DNA from: VRUE01 sp963745915
Lineage (GTDB): Bacteria; Actinomycetota; Thermoleophilia; Solirubrobacterales; 70-9
Direction of reading: 5' to 3'
DNA length: 64,000 bases
Assembly (NCBI GenBank): GCA_963745915.1
Contig: CAVUZA010000001.1
Span: forward strand, 1-64,000
Made by a program: the position numbers and the translations under genes. Of the stretch, positions 22,576 to 31,947 are shown piece by piece (the stretch's first letter is position 1; each line of letters begins with the position of its first letter). A model generated the notes under the pieces. The model searched no databases and had not been told where the DNA came from. It worked only from the letters and a program-made list of their open reading frames with translations.

Positions 22576-24273
22576 TCACCGCCTGCTGATCAACCCCAGG
22601 ACAACGACGGCAACGGCGATCGCGCCGAACACCGCGTCAGCCGTGATCACATCCCCGCTGAAGCCCTCCGTCCCGTGCACCCCCACACCGAGGCCGACCA
22701 CCATGCCCGCACCCCCAGCCATCCCCAGCACGGCTGGCACGTCGGAGTCCTCGCGCTGCAGCTGGGAGGCCAGCACGCCAACCCAGAAGAGGCAGCCCGA
22801 AGCCACCATCAGCGCGACCCCGATGCCCGCGAGCTGAGGATGGGCGGCGTTCGCCTGGATGCTGCCCGAGTGAGCGATCCGGTCGGCGACGAAGGCGAAG
22901 CCGAGCAGACCGAGGCAAATCACGACGGTCAGCAGAGCGATCCTCCCAACCCGCCCCGCCATCGGCCACCGTCGACCCGGCAGCTCCGTGCCCATGCTGT
23001 CCAGGCTGCGCCTGGCGTCCTCGTATCCCAGCCTCATCAGCCACCTCGCCCGGCGCGGCGAGAAACGCAGCGTGCCGCGCAGGAGCCCTCCCAACCGCCG
23101 CGAGGGGACGATGTGCACCAGCTTCGGCAGCGGGCGGCGGGGCAGGGGCTCGTCGGCGTAGAGGTCCGGCCAGTCGGAGAGCTCCACCTTCGAGCCGTGA
23201 AGGGCGATGAATTTCCTCAGGTTCTCCTTTGATTCGCCCTCGATCGCGAGCTTGTGCTCGAGTTCTGCGACCCTGGTGCCGACCACGTCGTCGACGTGAG
23301 ACGAGTCGCCGCGTCTACCCAGGCGGTGATCGAGGTGCACCACGACGATCGTCTCGCAGCCGCGATCGACGAGCGGCAGGACCGGTGTGTTGTCCGCCAG
23401 GCCGCCGTCGAGCCAGCCCTCATCGTTCAGCTTGCGGTTGGGGAAAATGCCGAACGGCAGGCTGGCCGAACCCAGGAGCAGGTCGACGATGGCGTCCGAA
23501 TCCTTGCCGTTGAGACGCGAGTAGGCCGGCAGGTACTCCCGGGACATGTGCGGGAAGTAGTAGTAGTTACCGCCAGCCTCGACCATCTCGTAGGCGGGGT
23601 GCTCGGGGTCGAAGAGCTCGGCCCCCCTGGCCGCGGTCACGATCGTGGTGACGTCGCTCTCGCGAACCGCCACCGGGTCCAGGTGGTGCACGATCGTCTC
23701 CTTCAGGGGCCGATTGTCGAGGACAAAGAGGTTCAGCCTTTCGATCAGGAACCAGCCGCCGACCGGAACCCCCACGACGAGCACCATGATCAGGTAGTAG
23801 ACGAGCAGGCCGCGAACGTCGCTCCAGTCGGCGCTGCCGGAGGCCAGGGCGATCACGATCGTCGGCCCGCCGACCACCACGAGGACGAAAAGCATCCCGC
23901 GGAGCAGGAGCCAGTCGATGCCGCGCTTGCCGGCAGTGGAGCGGCGGTAGTAGAAGAGGCCTGGGAGGAGGACGAGGCGCAGGAGCAGGGCGGGAAGACG
24001 CCGAAGCGTCAGCTTGAAGACGTCCTTGGCCGTTATCTGGGACCACAGCCGTTCCGCCCGCTCCAGATCGCCCTGGGCCACCAGGGCGGCGTTGAGAGCG
24101 CCAACCGAGGTGCCAGCCACCGCGTCGACTGCGATGCCTCGCTCGCGGAGGGCGCGCCAGCAGCCGACCTCATAGGCCCCCTTGCCGCCTCCACCCGAGA
24201 GCACGAGGCCCACGGTTCCCAACCGCGAGTGCCGCCCGCCTTCCCTTCCAGCGGCGGAGCCGGCGTCGTTCAT
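22576..24273 (-). CDS. patatin-like phospholipase with extra membrane segments
   Basis: 565 aa from the ATG at 24273. Oxyanion loop LSGGGGKGAYEVG, nucleophile GTSVG (Ser) and DGG of the Ser-Asp dyad (EGWLDGGLADNTP) are present. Two TM segments (about 110-165) interrupt the patatin domain between nucleophile and Asp, and four more hydrophobic segments occupy the C-terminal 130 residues (RIALLTVVICLGLLGFAFV onwards). It is likely an integral-membrane acyl hydrolase. It follows ilvD on the same strand. Confidence 0.8.
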   Translation of the reverse strand: MNDAGSAAGREGGRHSRLGTVGLVLSGGGGKGAYEVGCWRALRERGIAVDAVAGTSVGALNAALVAQGDLERAERLWSQITAKDVFKLTLRRLPALLLRLVLLPGLFYYRRSTAGKRGIDWLLLRGMLFVLVVVGGPTIVIALASGSADWSDVRGLLVYYLIMVLVVGVPVGGWFLIERLNLFVLDNRPLKETIVHHLDPVAVRESDVTTIVTAARGAELFDPEHPAYEMVEAGGNYYYFPHMSREYLPAYSRLNGKDSDAIVDLLLGSASLPFGIFPNRKLNDEGWLDGGLADNTPVLPLVDRGCETIVVVHLDHRLGRRGDSSHVDDVVGTRVAELEHKLAIEGESKENLRKFIALHGSKVELSDWPDLYADEPLPRRPLPKLVHIVPSRRLGGLLRGTLRFSPRRARWLMRLGYEDARRSLDSMGTELPGRRWPMAGRVGRIALLTVVICLGLLGFAFVADRIAHSGSIQANAAHPQLAGIGVALMVASGCLFWVGVLASQLQREDSDVPAVLGMAGGAGMVVGLGVGVHGTEGFSGDVITADAVFGAIAVAVVVLGLISRR

Positions 24274-24293
24274 GCTCAGGAAGGCTAAAACAT

Positions 24294-25983
24294 TCAGCCG
24301 GTGACTGCGCCGAGCGAGGCCGAGGAGACCGTGTCCGCGTACTTGGACATCACGCCGGCGCCGAAGGGGGATGGCGGGGACTCGTAGGCGGCCACCCGCT
24401 CGGCGATCTGCTCGTCGGTGAGGGCGACGTCGAGCCGGCGGCCCTCGATGTCGACGGTGACCTCGTCGCCCTCGCGGATCGCGGCGATCGGGCCGCCGCG
24501 GGCCGCCTCGGGGGCGACGTGGCCGATCATCAGGCCGCGGGTGGCGCCGGAGAAGCGGCCGTCGGTGACCATCGCAACCGTCTCCCCCAGGCCCTCGCCG
24601 ACGATCGCCGCGGTGACCTGGAGCATCTCGCGCATGCCGGGCCCGCCGACCGGGCCCTCGTTGCGGATCACGACCACGTCGCCGGGGTCGATCTTGCCGT
24701 CCTTGACCGCCCGGAAGCATTCTTCTTCGGACTCGAAGACCCGCGCCGGGCCGGTCTGCCTGGTGCGCTCGGTGCCGGCCAGCTTGACCACGGCGCCGTC
24801 GGGCGCCAGGTTGCCGCGCAGGATCGCCAGGCCGCCTTCGGACTTCTTCGGGTCCTGCAGCGGGCGCACGACTTCCTGGCCCGGCTTCTCGGTCGCCTCG
24901 GCGGCGACCTCGCCGATCGTCTTGCCGGTGACCGTCAGCGCCCCCTCGTGCAGGCTGCCCGCTTCGGCGAGGCGTTTGAGGATCACCGGCACGCCGCCGG
25001 CCGCGTAGAGGTCGGTGGCGACGAAGCGGCCGCCCGGCTTGAGGTCGGCGAGCAGCGGCGTCGCCCGCGAGAATCCGCTCGAAGTCGTCGATCCCGAGCT
25101 CGATCCCGACCTCGCGGGCGAGCGCGATCAGGTGCAGGACGGCGTTGGTCGAGCCGCCCGATGCGCAGACGCAGGCGATCGCGTTCTCCAGCGCCTCGCG
25201 GGTGACCACCCTGCTCGGCCGGATGTCCTCAGCGAGGACCTTGACAACCAGCTCGCCGATCCGCTCGGCGACCGTGCCCTTGTCCTCGTCTTCGGCCGGC
25301 ACCATCGCCGAGCCGCCGGCGCTGATCCCCAGCGCCTCGAAGGCGCAGGCCATCGTGTTGGCGGTGAACTGGCCACCGCAGGCGCCGGCGCCGGGGCTGG
25401 CCGCGCCCTCCAGATCGTGCAACTCCTCGTCGCTCATGTCGCCGGCGGCGTGGGCGCCGATTGCCTCGAAGACGTCGAGGATCGTCACGTCGCGCCCGTG
25501 CCAGTGGCCGGGGGCGATCGAGCCGCCGTAGAGGACGACCGAGGGCACGTCGAGGCGGGCCAGGGCCATCGCGCAGCCGGGGATCGTCTTGTCGCAGGCG
25601 CAGAGGGCGACGATCGCGTCGAACTGGTAGCCGCGCGCCATCAGCTCGATCGAGTCGGCAATCACCTCGCGGCTGACCAGCGAGGCCTTCATCCCCTGGG
25701 TGCCCATCGTCACCCCGTCGGAGACGGCGACGGTGTTGAACTCCATCGGCGTGCCGCCGGCGGCACGCACCCCCTCCTTGACGTGCTCGGCGAGGCCACG
25801 CAGGTGGAAGTTGCAGGGCATCGCCTCGGTCCAGGTGTTGGCGATCCCGATCGTCGGCCGGCTCAGCGCCTCGTCGTCGAAGCCGATCCCCTTCATGTAG
25901 GCGCGGGCGTGGGCGCGGTCAGGCCCATCGAAGACGGTGGCGGAACGCGGGCGGGGCAGTCTGGTGGTGGTGTCAGAGTTCAT
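24294..25983 (-). CDS. ilvD: dihydroxy-acid dehydratase, single frame break near 25074
   Basis: About 562 aa when repaired. Dehydrates dihydroxy acids in valine/isoleucine/leucine synthesis; Fe-S enzyme. Cys ligands are seen in CACDKTIPGCAM and GACGGQFTANTMACAFE, and the late segment ESEEECFRAVKDGKI, then VTDGRFSGATRGLMIGHVAPEA is diagnostic. Removing one T at GGATTCTCG turns the reading into ERISRATPLLADLKPGG, the expected family sequence, so this is most likely a sequence error. Begins 10 bp after thiD ends. Confidence 0.9.
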
Positions 25984-25992
25984 GACCGAAAT

Positions 25993-26829
25993 CTACTCAC
26001 CAGTGGATGAAGGATTGTGCGCGCCATGCGCGGACAATCCTTCATCGAGGCCGAAGACGTCGACGGGTCCCGCCCCCTCTCCAATGGAGCTGAGGCCGTT
26101 GGCCACCGCGTCGCTCGCGATCCGGTTGGCTTGGCGGGCGGCCTCCAGGGGCGTGAGGCCGAGGGCGAGGTGGGCGGCGAGGGCGGAGGAGTGGGTGCAG
26201 CCGGAGCCGTGGGCGGCGCCGTTCTCGTGACGCTGGCCGGCGATCTCCTCCGCCTCGCGCCCGTCGAAGAAGAGGTCGACCAGGCGCTCGCTGTGGCCGC
26301 CGGTGACGACCACCGCGCGCGGACCGAGCGCCAGCACCTCGCGCGCCAGATCCTCCTGGGAGTGCGGCTCCTCGGAGCCGGTCAGGGCGATCGCCTCGGG
26401 GATGTTGGGGGTGACGACGGTGGCCAGCGGCAGCAGGCGCTCGACCAGGGCGGCGCGGGCGTCCTCGGCCAGCAGCACGGCGCCGCTCTCGGCGACCATC
26501 ACCGGATCGACGACGACCGGCGCCTCGCCGAGCATGCTCAGCGCCTCGACCACCGCCTCGACCGTCTCCGCCGTGCCCAGCATCCCGACCTTGACCGCGT
26601 CGACGCCGATGTCGTCGGCGACCGCTCCCACCTGGGCCAGGATCGTCTCCGGCGAGACCGCCTCGACCGCCTCGACCCCGACCGTGCTCTGCGCCGTGAT
26701 CGCGGTCACCGCCGTCATCCCGTGCACGCCGCAGCGCGCGAACGCCTTCAGGTCCGCCTGTATCCCCGCCCCACCGCCGGAGTCCGAGCCGGCGATCGAG
26801 AGCACCGCTGGAACGCGCTCCTGGCTCAT
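25993..26829 (-). CDS. thiD: hydroxymethylpyrimidine (phosphate) kinase
   Basis: 278 aa from the ATG at 26829 (a GTG at 26847 would overlap dprA). Thiamine pathway kinase. Ribokinase-like motifs: IAGSDSGGGAGIQADLKAF, VVDPVMVAESG, TPNIPEAIAL, and the anion-hole/catalytic loop GAAHGSGCTHSSALA. The last about 19 residues (EGLSAHGAHNPSSTGE) go beyond the usual end and are encoded by a palindrome (26006-26046). It lies between dprA and ilvD on the same strand. Confidence 0.92.
   Translation of the reverse strand: MSQERVPAVLSIAGSDSGGGAGIQADLKAFARCGVHGMTAVTAITAQSTVGVEAVEAVSPETILAQVGAVADDIGVDAVKVGMLGTAETVEAVVEALSMLGEAPVVVDPVMVAESGAVLLAEDARAALVERLLPLATVVTPNIPEAIALTGSEEPHSQEDLAREVLALGPRAVVVTGGHSERLVDLFFDGREAEEIAGQRHENGAAHGSGCTHSSALAAHLALGLTPLEAARQANRIASDAVANGLSSIGEGAGPVDVFGLDEGLSAHGAHNPSSTGE
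26006..26046. repeat. palindrome inside the 3' end of thiD
   Basis: GATGAAGGATTGT (26006-26018) and its exact complement ACAATCCTTCATC (26034-26046) flank GCGC...GCGC, which can extend the hairpin with a small bulge. It is much AT-richer than the surrounding sequence and encodes the extra C-terminal residues of ThiD. It may be a terminator read into the gene or an inserted palindromic element. Confidence 0.7.
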
Positions 26830-26839
26830 GCCCCGCACC

Positions 26840-27955
26840 CTAGACACCCGGAACCGCCAGCATCGTGCGCGTGTAGGTGCCGAGCAGGGAGCAGGTCAGG
26901 TAGCCGGCGGCCTCGAGGGTGGCGAGGGCGGCGGCGGCCTCGGCGCCGGAGAGGTCGAGGCGGGCGGCGAGGGCGTCGCTGGTCTCGACGCCGGCCTCGA
27001 CCGCGGCCAGCGCCGCGGCCAGCTGCGGCTCGAGCGGCGGGCCGCTGCGCTGCGCCTTGCGCTTGCCGGGGCCGAGCATCGCGTCGAGCACGTCCTGGGC
27101 GTCGCGGACCAGGCAGGCGCCGCCGGCGAGCAGCTCGTTGGTCCCGGCCGAGGCGCGCGAGGTGACCGGGCCCGGCACCGCGCCGAGGTCGCGGCCGAGG
27201 TCGGCCGCCAGGTCGGCGGTGATCAGCGAGCCGGAGCGGCCGGCGGCCTCGACCACCACCGTCATCCCGGCCAGCGCCGCCATGATCCGGTTGCGCGCCG
27301 GGAAAGACCAGCGCCAGGCGCCGGTGCCCGGCGGCAGCTCGGAGAGGACCAGGCCGGCCTCGGCGATCCGCCGCCAGAGCGAGCGGTGCGCGGCCGGGTA
27401 GGGGACGTCGGCGCCGCAGCCCAGCACCGCCACCGTGAGGCCGGCCTCAAGCGCCCCCTTGTGGACGCAGGAGTCGATCCCGAAGGCCATGCCGCTGACC
27501 ACGACGAGCCCGGCCGACGCCAGCTCCTGCCCGAGCTCGCGGGCGACGCCGCGGCCGTAGGCGCTGGCCCGCCGCGAGCCGACCACGGTCACCGATTCCT
27601 CCGGCAGCACATGGGCGAGCAGGTCCGGATCGCCGCGGCCGAAGAGCGCCCAGGGCGCGTCGGCGGCGTCGCCGAGGCCGGCCGGGAAGCCGGGGTGGTG
27701 GCGGCAGATCGCCCAGCAGCCGCTCGCCCGCAGCTCCTCGCGCAGCCGGTCCTCGGGCGTGGCGGCGACCTGGGCGACGATCTGGGCGGCGATCTTCGGC
27801 GCGACGGCCGCGGCCAGGTCCTCGTTGGAGAGGCGCAGCAGCTCCGGCGAGCGCGAGCCGGGCGCCCCGGTCGCGACCTTCTCGACGTAGGGGGCGAGGT
27901 GGGCGAGCAGCCGCGCCCGGCGGCGGCACTGGGGACAGGCGCTGGGCAGGCTCAT
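26840..27955 (-). CDS. dprA: DNA processing protein DprA
   Basis: 371 aa. Loads RecA on incoming single-stranded DNA in transformation. N-terminal C-x2-C (ACPQCRRR) and SAM-like part, then Rossmann-type domain with VGSRRASAYGRGVARELG, GMAFGIDSCVHKGAL, LGCGADVPYPAAHRSL and GSLITADLAADLGRDLG; C-terminal winged helix (about 315-371). ATG overlaps the comM stop in ATGA. Confidence 0.92.
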   Translation of the reverse strand: MSLPSACPQCRRRARLLAHLAPYVEKVATGAPGSRSPELLRLSNEDLAAAVAPKIAAQIVAQVAATPEDRLREELRASGCWAICRHHPGFPAGLGDAADAPWALFGRGDPDLLAHVLPEESVTVVGSRRASAYGRGVARELGQELASAGLVVVSGMAFGIDSCVHKGALEAGLTVAVLGCGADVPYPAAHRSLWRRIAEAGLVLSELPPGTGAWRWSFPARNRIMAALAGMTVVVEAAGRSGSLITADLAADLGRDLGAVPGPVTSRASAGTNELLAGGACLVRDAQDVLDAMLGPGKRKAQRSGPPLEPQLAAALAAVEAGVETSDALAARLDLSGAEAAAALATLEAAGYLTCSLLGTYTRTMLAVPGV

Positions 27956-29445
27956 CCGCGGTCCCTCCGGCGCAGCTGCAGCGCCTGGGCCACCTGGTCG
28001 CGCCCGATCGAGTCGAGGCCGGCGAGGTCGGCGACCGTCCGCGCCAGGCGCAGCACCCGGTCGTGGGCGCGACCGCTCAGCCGCCGGCTCGAGTAGGACT
28101 CGGCGAGCAGGGCGGCGGCGTCCTCGGCGAGCGCGCAGCGGCGCAGCTCGGTCGACGACATCTCGGCGTTGCAGCGGCCGGCGCCGAGCCGCGCTTCCTG
28201 CCGCTCGCGGGCGGCGACCACCCGCTCGCGCACCGCCGCCGAGGGCTCGCCGGGCGGGCCGCCGATCTCCTCGGCGCTGGGCTGGCGGATCGCCGCCAGC
28301 AGGTCGATGCGGTCGGCCAGCGCCCCGCTCAGCTTCGCCTGGTAGCGCTGCACGGCGAGCGGCGCACAGCTGCAGTCGGGGTCGGCCTCGCCGCGCCCGC
28401 AGGGGCAGGGGTTGGCGGCGGCGACGAGCATGAAGCGACAGGGCAGCTGGCGCCAGGACCCGGCCCGCGCGATCGAGACCCATCCCGTCTCCAGCGGCGC
28501 CCGCAGCGCCTCGAGGCTGTCGCGGTGGAACTCGCCGAGCTCGTCGAGGAAGAGCACGCCGCGGTGGGCCAGCGTCACCTCGCCTGGGCCGGGCGGGTTG
28601 CCGCCGCCGATCAGCCCGGCGGCGCTGATCGAGTGGTGGGGCGCGCGGAAGGGGCGTCCGCCGGACCCCTCCCCCAGCCGCCCGCAGGCGCTGGCGATGC
28701 GCGCCACCTGCAGTCCCTCCTCGGCGGAGAGCGGCGGCAGGATCGAGGGCAGCCGGCCCGCCGCCAGCGACTTGCCGGCGCCGGGCGGGCCGATCATCAG
28801 CAGGCTGTGGCCGCCGGCGGCGGCGACCTCGAGCGCGTAGCGCAGGTGGCGCTGTCCGCGCAGGTCGGCGAGATCGGGAGCGCCCTCGCCCGGCGCCAGC
28901 CCGAGCCGCATCGGCGCCGGCCGCTGCGGAGCCAGATCGCCCTCCGCCAGCGCCGCCAGCTGGCCCAGCCCCTCGAGGGCGATCACCTCGATGCCCTCGA
29001 CCAGGGCCGCCTCTGGCCCGTTGGCGGCGGGGACGACGATCGCCTCGCGCCCCGCGGCGCGCGCCGCCTCGGCGATCGCCAGCACGCCGGGGACCGGGCG
29101 CACGCCGCCGTCGAGGGCGAGCTCGCCGACCAGGGCGATGCCGGGCAGGCGGGCGAGGCTGAGCTGCCCCGACGCGGTCAGCAGCGCCGTCGCCAGCGCC
29201 AGGTCGAGGCCGGGCCCGGCCTTGCGCAGGCTGGCCGGCGCCAGGTTGGCGACGATCCGCCGCAGGGGGAAGTCGAAGCCGCAGTTGGAGATCGCCGCCC
29301 GCACCCGCTCGCGCGCCTCGCGCACCGCGGCGTCGGGCAGGCCGACGACGGCGAAGGCGGGCAGGCCGCGGTGGACGTCGACCTCGACCCGGACCGGGCG
29401 GGCGGCGATGCCGTCGAGGGTGAAGGTCTGCGCGGTGGCGAGCAC
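27952..29445 (-). CDS. comM: ComM/YifB-family Mg-chelatase-like AAA ATPase
   Basis: 497 aa from the GTG at 29445, where homologues begin (SVLATAQTFTLDG). Branch-migration helicase acting in natural transformation and recombination. Lon-like fold N-terminal domain (about 1-170), then AAA+ core with Walker A MIGPPGAGKSLAA, Walker B GVLFLDELGEF, and NPCPCG with more Cys (DPDCSCAP), then helical end (SSRRLSGRAHDRVLRLARTV). No clear RBS, so possibly leaderless. Divergent from yraN. Confidence 0.9.
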   Translation of the reverse strand: MLATAQTFTLDGIAARPVRVEVDVHRGLPAFAVVGLPDAAVREARERVRAAISNCGFDFPLRRIVANLAPASLRKAGPGLDLALATALLTASGQLSLARLPGIALVGELALDGGVRPVPGVLAIAEAARAAGREAIVVPAANGPEAALVEGIEVIALEGLGQLAALAEGDLAPQRPAPMRLGLAPGEGAPDLADLRGQRHLRYALEVAAAGGHSLLMIGPPGAGKSLAAGRLPSILPPLSAEEGLQVARIASACGRLGEGSGGRPFRAPHHSISAAGLIGGGNPPGPGEVTLAHRGVLFLDELGEFHRDSLEALRAPLETGWVSIARAGSWRQLPCRFMLVAAANPCPCGRGEADPDCSCAPLAVQRYQAKLSGALADRIDLLAAIRQPSAEEIGGPPGEPSAAVRERVVAARERQEARLGAGRCNAEMSSTELRRCALAEDAAALLAESYSSRRLSGRAHDRVLRLARTVADLAGLDSIGRDQVAQALQLRRRDRG

Positions 29446-29570
29446 GGAGACGACGCTAGGGAGGGAAATCCGACGTGTGGGACGCACAAGCGCGCGGCTC
29501 TGGAATTCCTTCCGCACGAAAGGCGCGCAGCGGCCCTCGCCGCCCCGATCCGCCCCTAGATTGGGCCGCG

Positions 29571-29948
29571 ATGACCGTGCGCAGGCAGCAGATCGGGCGG
29601 GCCGCCGAGGGCTTGGTCGCCGCCCGCCTGCAGGACGCCGGCTGGCGCCTGCTCGAGCGCAACGCCCGCACCCGCCACGGCGAGCTCGACCTCGTCGCCC
29701 TCGACGGCCGCGCCCTGGTCTTCGTCGAGGTCAAGGCCGGCCGCGCCGGCTCCGCCTTCGGCCCCGAGCGCCCGGTGCTCGCCGTCGACCGCCGCAAGCA
29801 GCTCCGCGTCCGCAAGCTCGCCACCGCCTGGATGGCCGAGCACCGCGGACCCCTCCGCTACGCCTCCATCCGCTTCGACGCGATCGGCGTCACATTCGAC
29901 CGCAATGGCCAAGTCGTCGACGTAGAGCACCTGCGCGGCGCCTTCTAG
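29571..29948 (+). CDS. UPF0102 (YraN) nuclease-like protein
   Basis: 125 aa. Restriction-endonuclease-like core GELDLVALDGRALVFVEVKA supplies the E-D-ExK pattern; the N-terminus (GRAAEGLVAARLQDAGWRLL) is also typical. Usually found next to rnhB and comM, as here; a role in DNA uptake or repair is suspected but not proven. It is the only plus-strand gene in this block, and its stop codon directly abuts that of rnhB. Confidence 0.87.
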   Translation: MTVRRQQIGRAAEGLVAARLQDAGWRLLERNARTRHGELDLVALDGRALVFVEVKAGRAGSAFGPERPVLAVDRRKQLRVRKLATAWMAEHRGPLRYASIRFDAIGVTFDRNGQVVDVEHLRGAF

Positions 29949-30623
29949 CTAGCCGGCCAGCTCGAGCTGCGAGTACGCCACCGACTGAAACGACCGTCGG
30001 TGCAGGGGTGAGATGCCGATCCGCTCGATCGCCTCGCGGTGCTCGGGGGTCGAGTAGCCGACGTGCTCCTCGAAGCCCCAGCCGGGATGCCGGTCGGCGG
30101 CGCGGTGCATGTAGCGGTCGCGGGTGACCTTGGCGATCACCGAGGCGGCGGCGATCGCGGCGCTGGTGCCGTCGCCCTCGACCACCGCCCGGTGCGCCAC
30201 CGCGCAGCGGCGCAGCGAGAAGCCGTCGACCAGGCAGGTCGCCTCGCCCGGCGCCAGGCGCTCCAGCGCCACCGAGAGCGCTTCGATGTTGGTCACGTGC
30301 AGGCCGCGGCCGTCGATCCCGCGGGCGCAGCGGACGACGACGCTGACCCGCTCGGCGGCGCGCAGCACGGCGGGGAACATCTCGGCCCGCTGCTCGGCCT
30401 TCATCTGCTTGGAGTCGTGCAGGCCGCCGAGCGCCCGCCGGTCGGCGGCGGAGAGGTTCTCGTAGTCGAAGAGCACGGCGGCGGCGACCAGCGGCCCGGC
30501 GAGGCAGCCGCGCCCGGCCTCGTCGGCGCCGGCGACCAGGCGTGAGCCGAGGCCGCGGTCGAAGCTGAACAGGCGCTGGGTGCGGGCCAGGCGACGTCGG
30601 TGCGCCTTGCCGCCCTTCGCCAC
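29949..30623 (-). CDS. rnhB: ribonuclease HII
   Basis: 224 aa from the GTG at 30623, five bases after the lepB stop; a longer frame to 30734 would overlap lepB and gives low-complexity sequence. Removes misincorporated ribonucleotides. Catalytic D-E-D-D set: VAGADEAGRGCLAGPL (D, E), CLVDGFS (D) and the conserved AASVIAKVTRDRYM (D). End FEEHVGYSTPEHREAI is canonical. Confidence 0.92.
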   Translation of the reverse strand: MAKGGKAHRRRLARTQRLFSFDRGLGSRLVAGADEAGRGCLAGPLVAAAVLFDYENLSAADRRALGGLHDSKQMKAEQRAEMFPAVLRAAERVSVVVRCARGIDGRGLHVTNIEALSVALERLAPGEATCLVDGFSLRRCAVAHRAVVEGDGTSAAIAAASVIAKVTRDRYMHRAADRHPGWGFEEHVGYSTPEHREAIERIGISPLHRRSFQSVAYSQLELAG

Positions 30624-30627
30624 CGGC

Positions 30628-31212
30628 TTAGAAGATCCCGACCCGGTCGGGGGGCCAGTAGGTGGCGAAGGTCTTGCCGATGATCCACTCGCGCGGGACG
30701 GGTCCCCAGAAGCGGCTGTCGTCGCTTTCGCCACGGTTGTCGCCCATCATGAAGTAGTGATCAGCCGGAATCTTGATCTTCTTCGGCAGGTTGCAGGCGG
30801 GCAGCGTGCCGCAGGGCCGGATGAAGGACTCGTCGGCCTTTTCGACCCCGTTGACCACCGGGTGGCCGTTGCGGACGCTGAGCGTGTCGCCGGGGCCGGC
30901 GACGATCCGCTTGATGAAGTTCTGGCTCGACTCGCCCTTGGTCGGCAGCGGGCAGGACATGCCGATGTCGATCGGCTGGCGGCCCTGGACGAGCTTGCCG
31001 CAGATCGCCGGCTGCGAGTCGGCGCCGACCGGCGGGTGGAAGACGACGATGTCGCCGATCCCGGGGTCGCCGAAGTGGTACTGGAAGCGGTTGACGAGGA
31101 CGCGCTGGCCGACGTCGAGGGTCGGCTCCATCGACTGCGAGGGGATCTGGTAGGGCTTGACCAGCCAGGCCTGGATCGCGAGCGCCAGGGCGATCGCGAG
31201 GGCGACGATCAC
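30628..31212 (-). CDS. lepB: type I signal peptidase
   Basis: 194 aa. One N-terminal TM (ALAIALALAIQAWLVKPY), catalytic Ser in IPSQSMEPTL, catalytic Lys in NFIKRIVAGPGD, and box E GDNRGESDDSRFWGP. Cleaves Sec/Tat signal peptides outside the membrane. The GTG start leaves almost no cytoplasmic tail; the frame is open up to the rplS stop but offers only CTG upstream, so the true start may be non-canonical. Follows rplS. Confidence 0.92.
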   Translation of the reverse strand: MIVALAIALALAIQAWLVKPYQIPSQSMEPTLDVGQRVLVNRFQYHFGDPGIGDIVVFHPPVGADSQPAICGKLVQGRQPIDIGMSCPLPTKGESSQNFIKRIVAGPGDTLSVRNGHPVVNGVEKADESFIRPCGTLPACNLPKKIKIPADHYFMMGDNRGESDDSRFWGPVPREWIIGKTFATYWPPDRVGIF

Positions 31213-31265
31213 GGCGACCTCGACCAGGCCGCCGCCGCGCGTCTGCGGCTTCGGGAGCGAGGGGT

Positions 31266-31889
31266 TCAGGCCGAGTCCTCGCCGGAGTCGCCGGAGCCCT
31301 CGGCCTCGGCCTCACCCTCGGCGACAGTCTCCCCAGCATCCGCCTCGTCCGACTCCTCTTCAGCCTCAGCCGGCTCAGGCGCCGACGCGTCCGGCTGATC
31401 CGCCTCTGCCTCCGGCGCCTCGGCCTCGGGTGCCGCCTCATCCTGCACCGCGGCGTCTTCCTCGGCCTGGCTGTGACCCTCGGCGTCGACCGCTTCGGGC
31501 TCCTCGGCCGCGGCCGGGGCCGCGATCAGCTCCTCGTCGATGCCCCAGCGCCGCTCGGCGACGCGGGCGGCCTTGCCGATCCGGCCGCGCAGGTAGTAGA
31601 GCTTGGCCCGGCGCACGGCGCCGCGCGCCGCCACCTCGAGCTGCTCGATCTTCGGCGAGTGCAGCGGGAAGGTCCGCTCGACGCCGACCCCGAAGGACTG
31701 CTTGCGCACGGTGAAGGTCTCACGCGCGCCGGAGCCCTGCCGCCGCAGGACGATCCCCTCGAACACCTGGGTGCGGCGGCGGCTGCCCTCGACGACCTGG
31801 AAGTGGACGCGCACACGGTCCCCCGGGTCGAAGCCGGGGATCCCCTTGCGCAGCTGGCTGCGCTCGATGTCCTGGATAACGCTGCTCAT
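31266..31889 (-). CDS. rplS: ribosomal protein L19 with long acidic tail
   Basis: 207 aa; the family norm is about 115. Residues 1-115 are a normal L19 (FDPGDRVRVHFQVVEGSRRR, SFGVGVERTFPLHSPKIEQL, RRAKLYYLRGRIGKAARV). About 90 further residues are almost only Glu, Ala, Asp, Pro and Ser, strongly acidic. The frame is clean through the tail and the stop is followed by lepB. The tail may be a lineage-specific extension exposed on the ribosome surface. Confidence 0.95.
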   Translation of the reverse strand: MSSVIQDIERSQLRKGIPGFDPGDRVRVHFQVVEGSRRRTQVFEGIVLRRQGSGARETFTVRKQSFGVGVERTFPLHSPKIEQLEVAARGAVRRAKLYYLRGRIGKAARVAERRWGIDEELIAAPAAAEEPEAVDAEGHSQAEEDAAVQDEAAPEAEAPEAEADQPDASAPEPAEAEEESDEADAGETVAEGEAEAEGSGDSGEDSA

Positions 31890-31947
31890 CGGCCGAAAAA
31901 AGACCGCCGGGCCCGGGCCGGGCGCCGCGCGGTGCGCGCAATCGTAC

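Noticed and set aside
22576..25983. 1135-codon frame joining dihydroxy-acid dehydratase and patatin-like protein
   Set aside because: The link arises only from the frame break in ilvD; both genes have their own starts and stops, and the middle stretch is Arg-rich nonsense.
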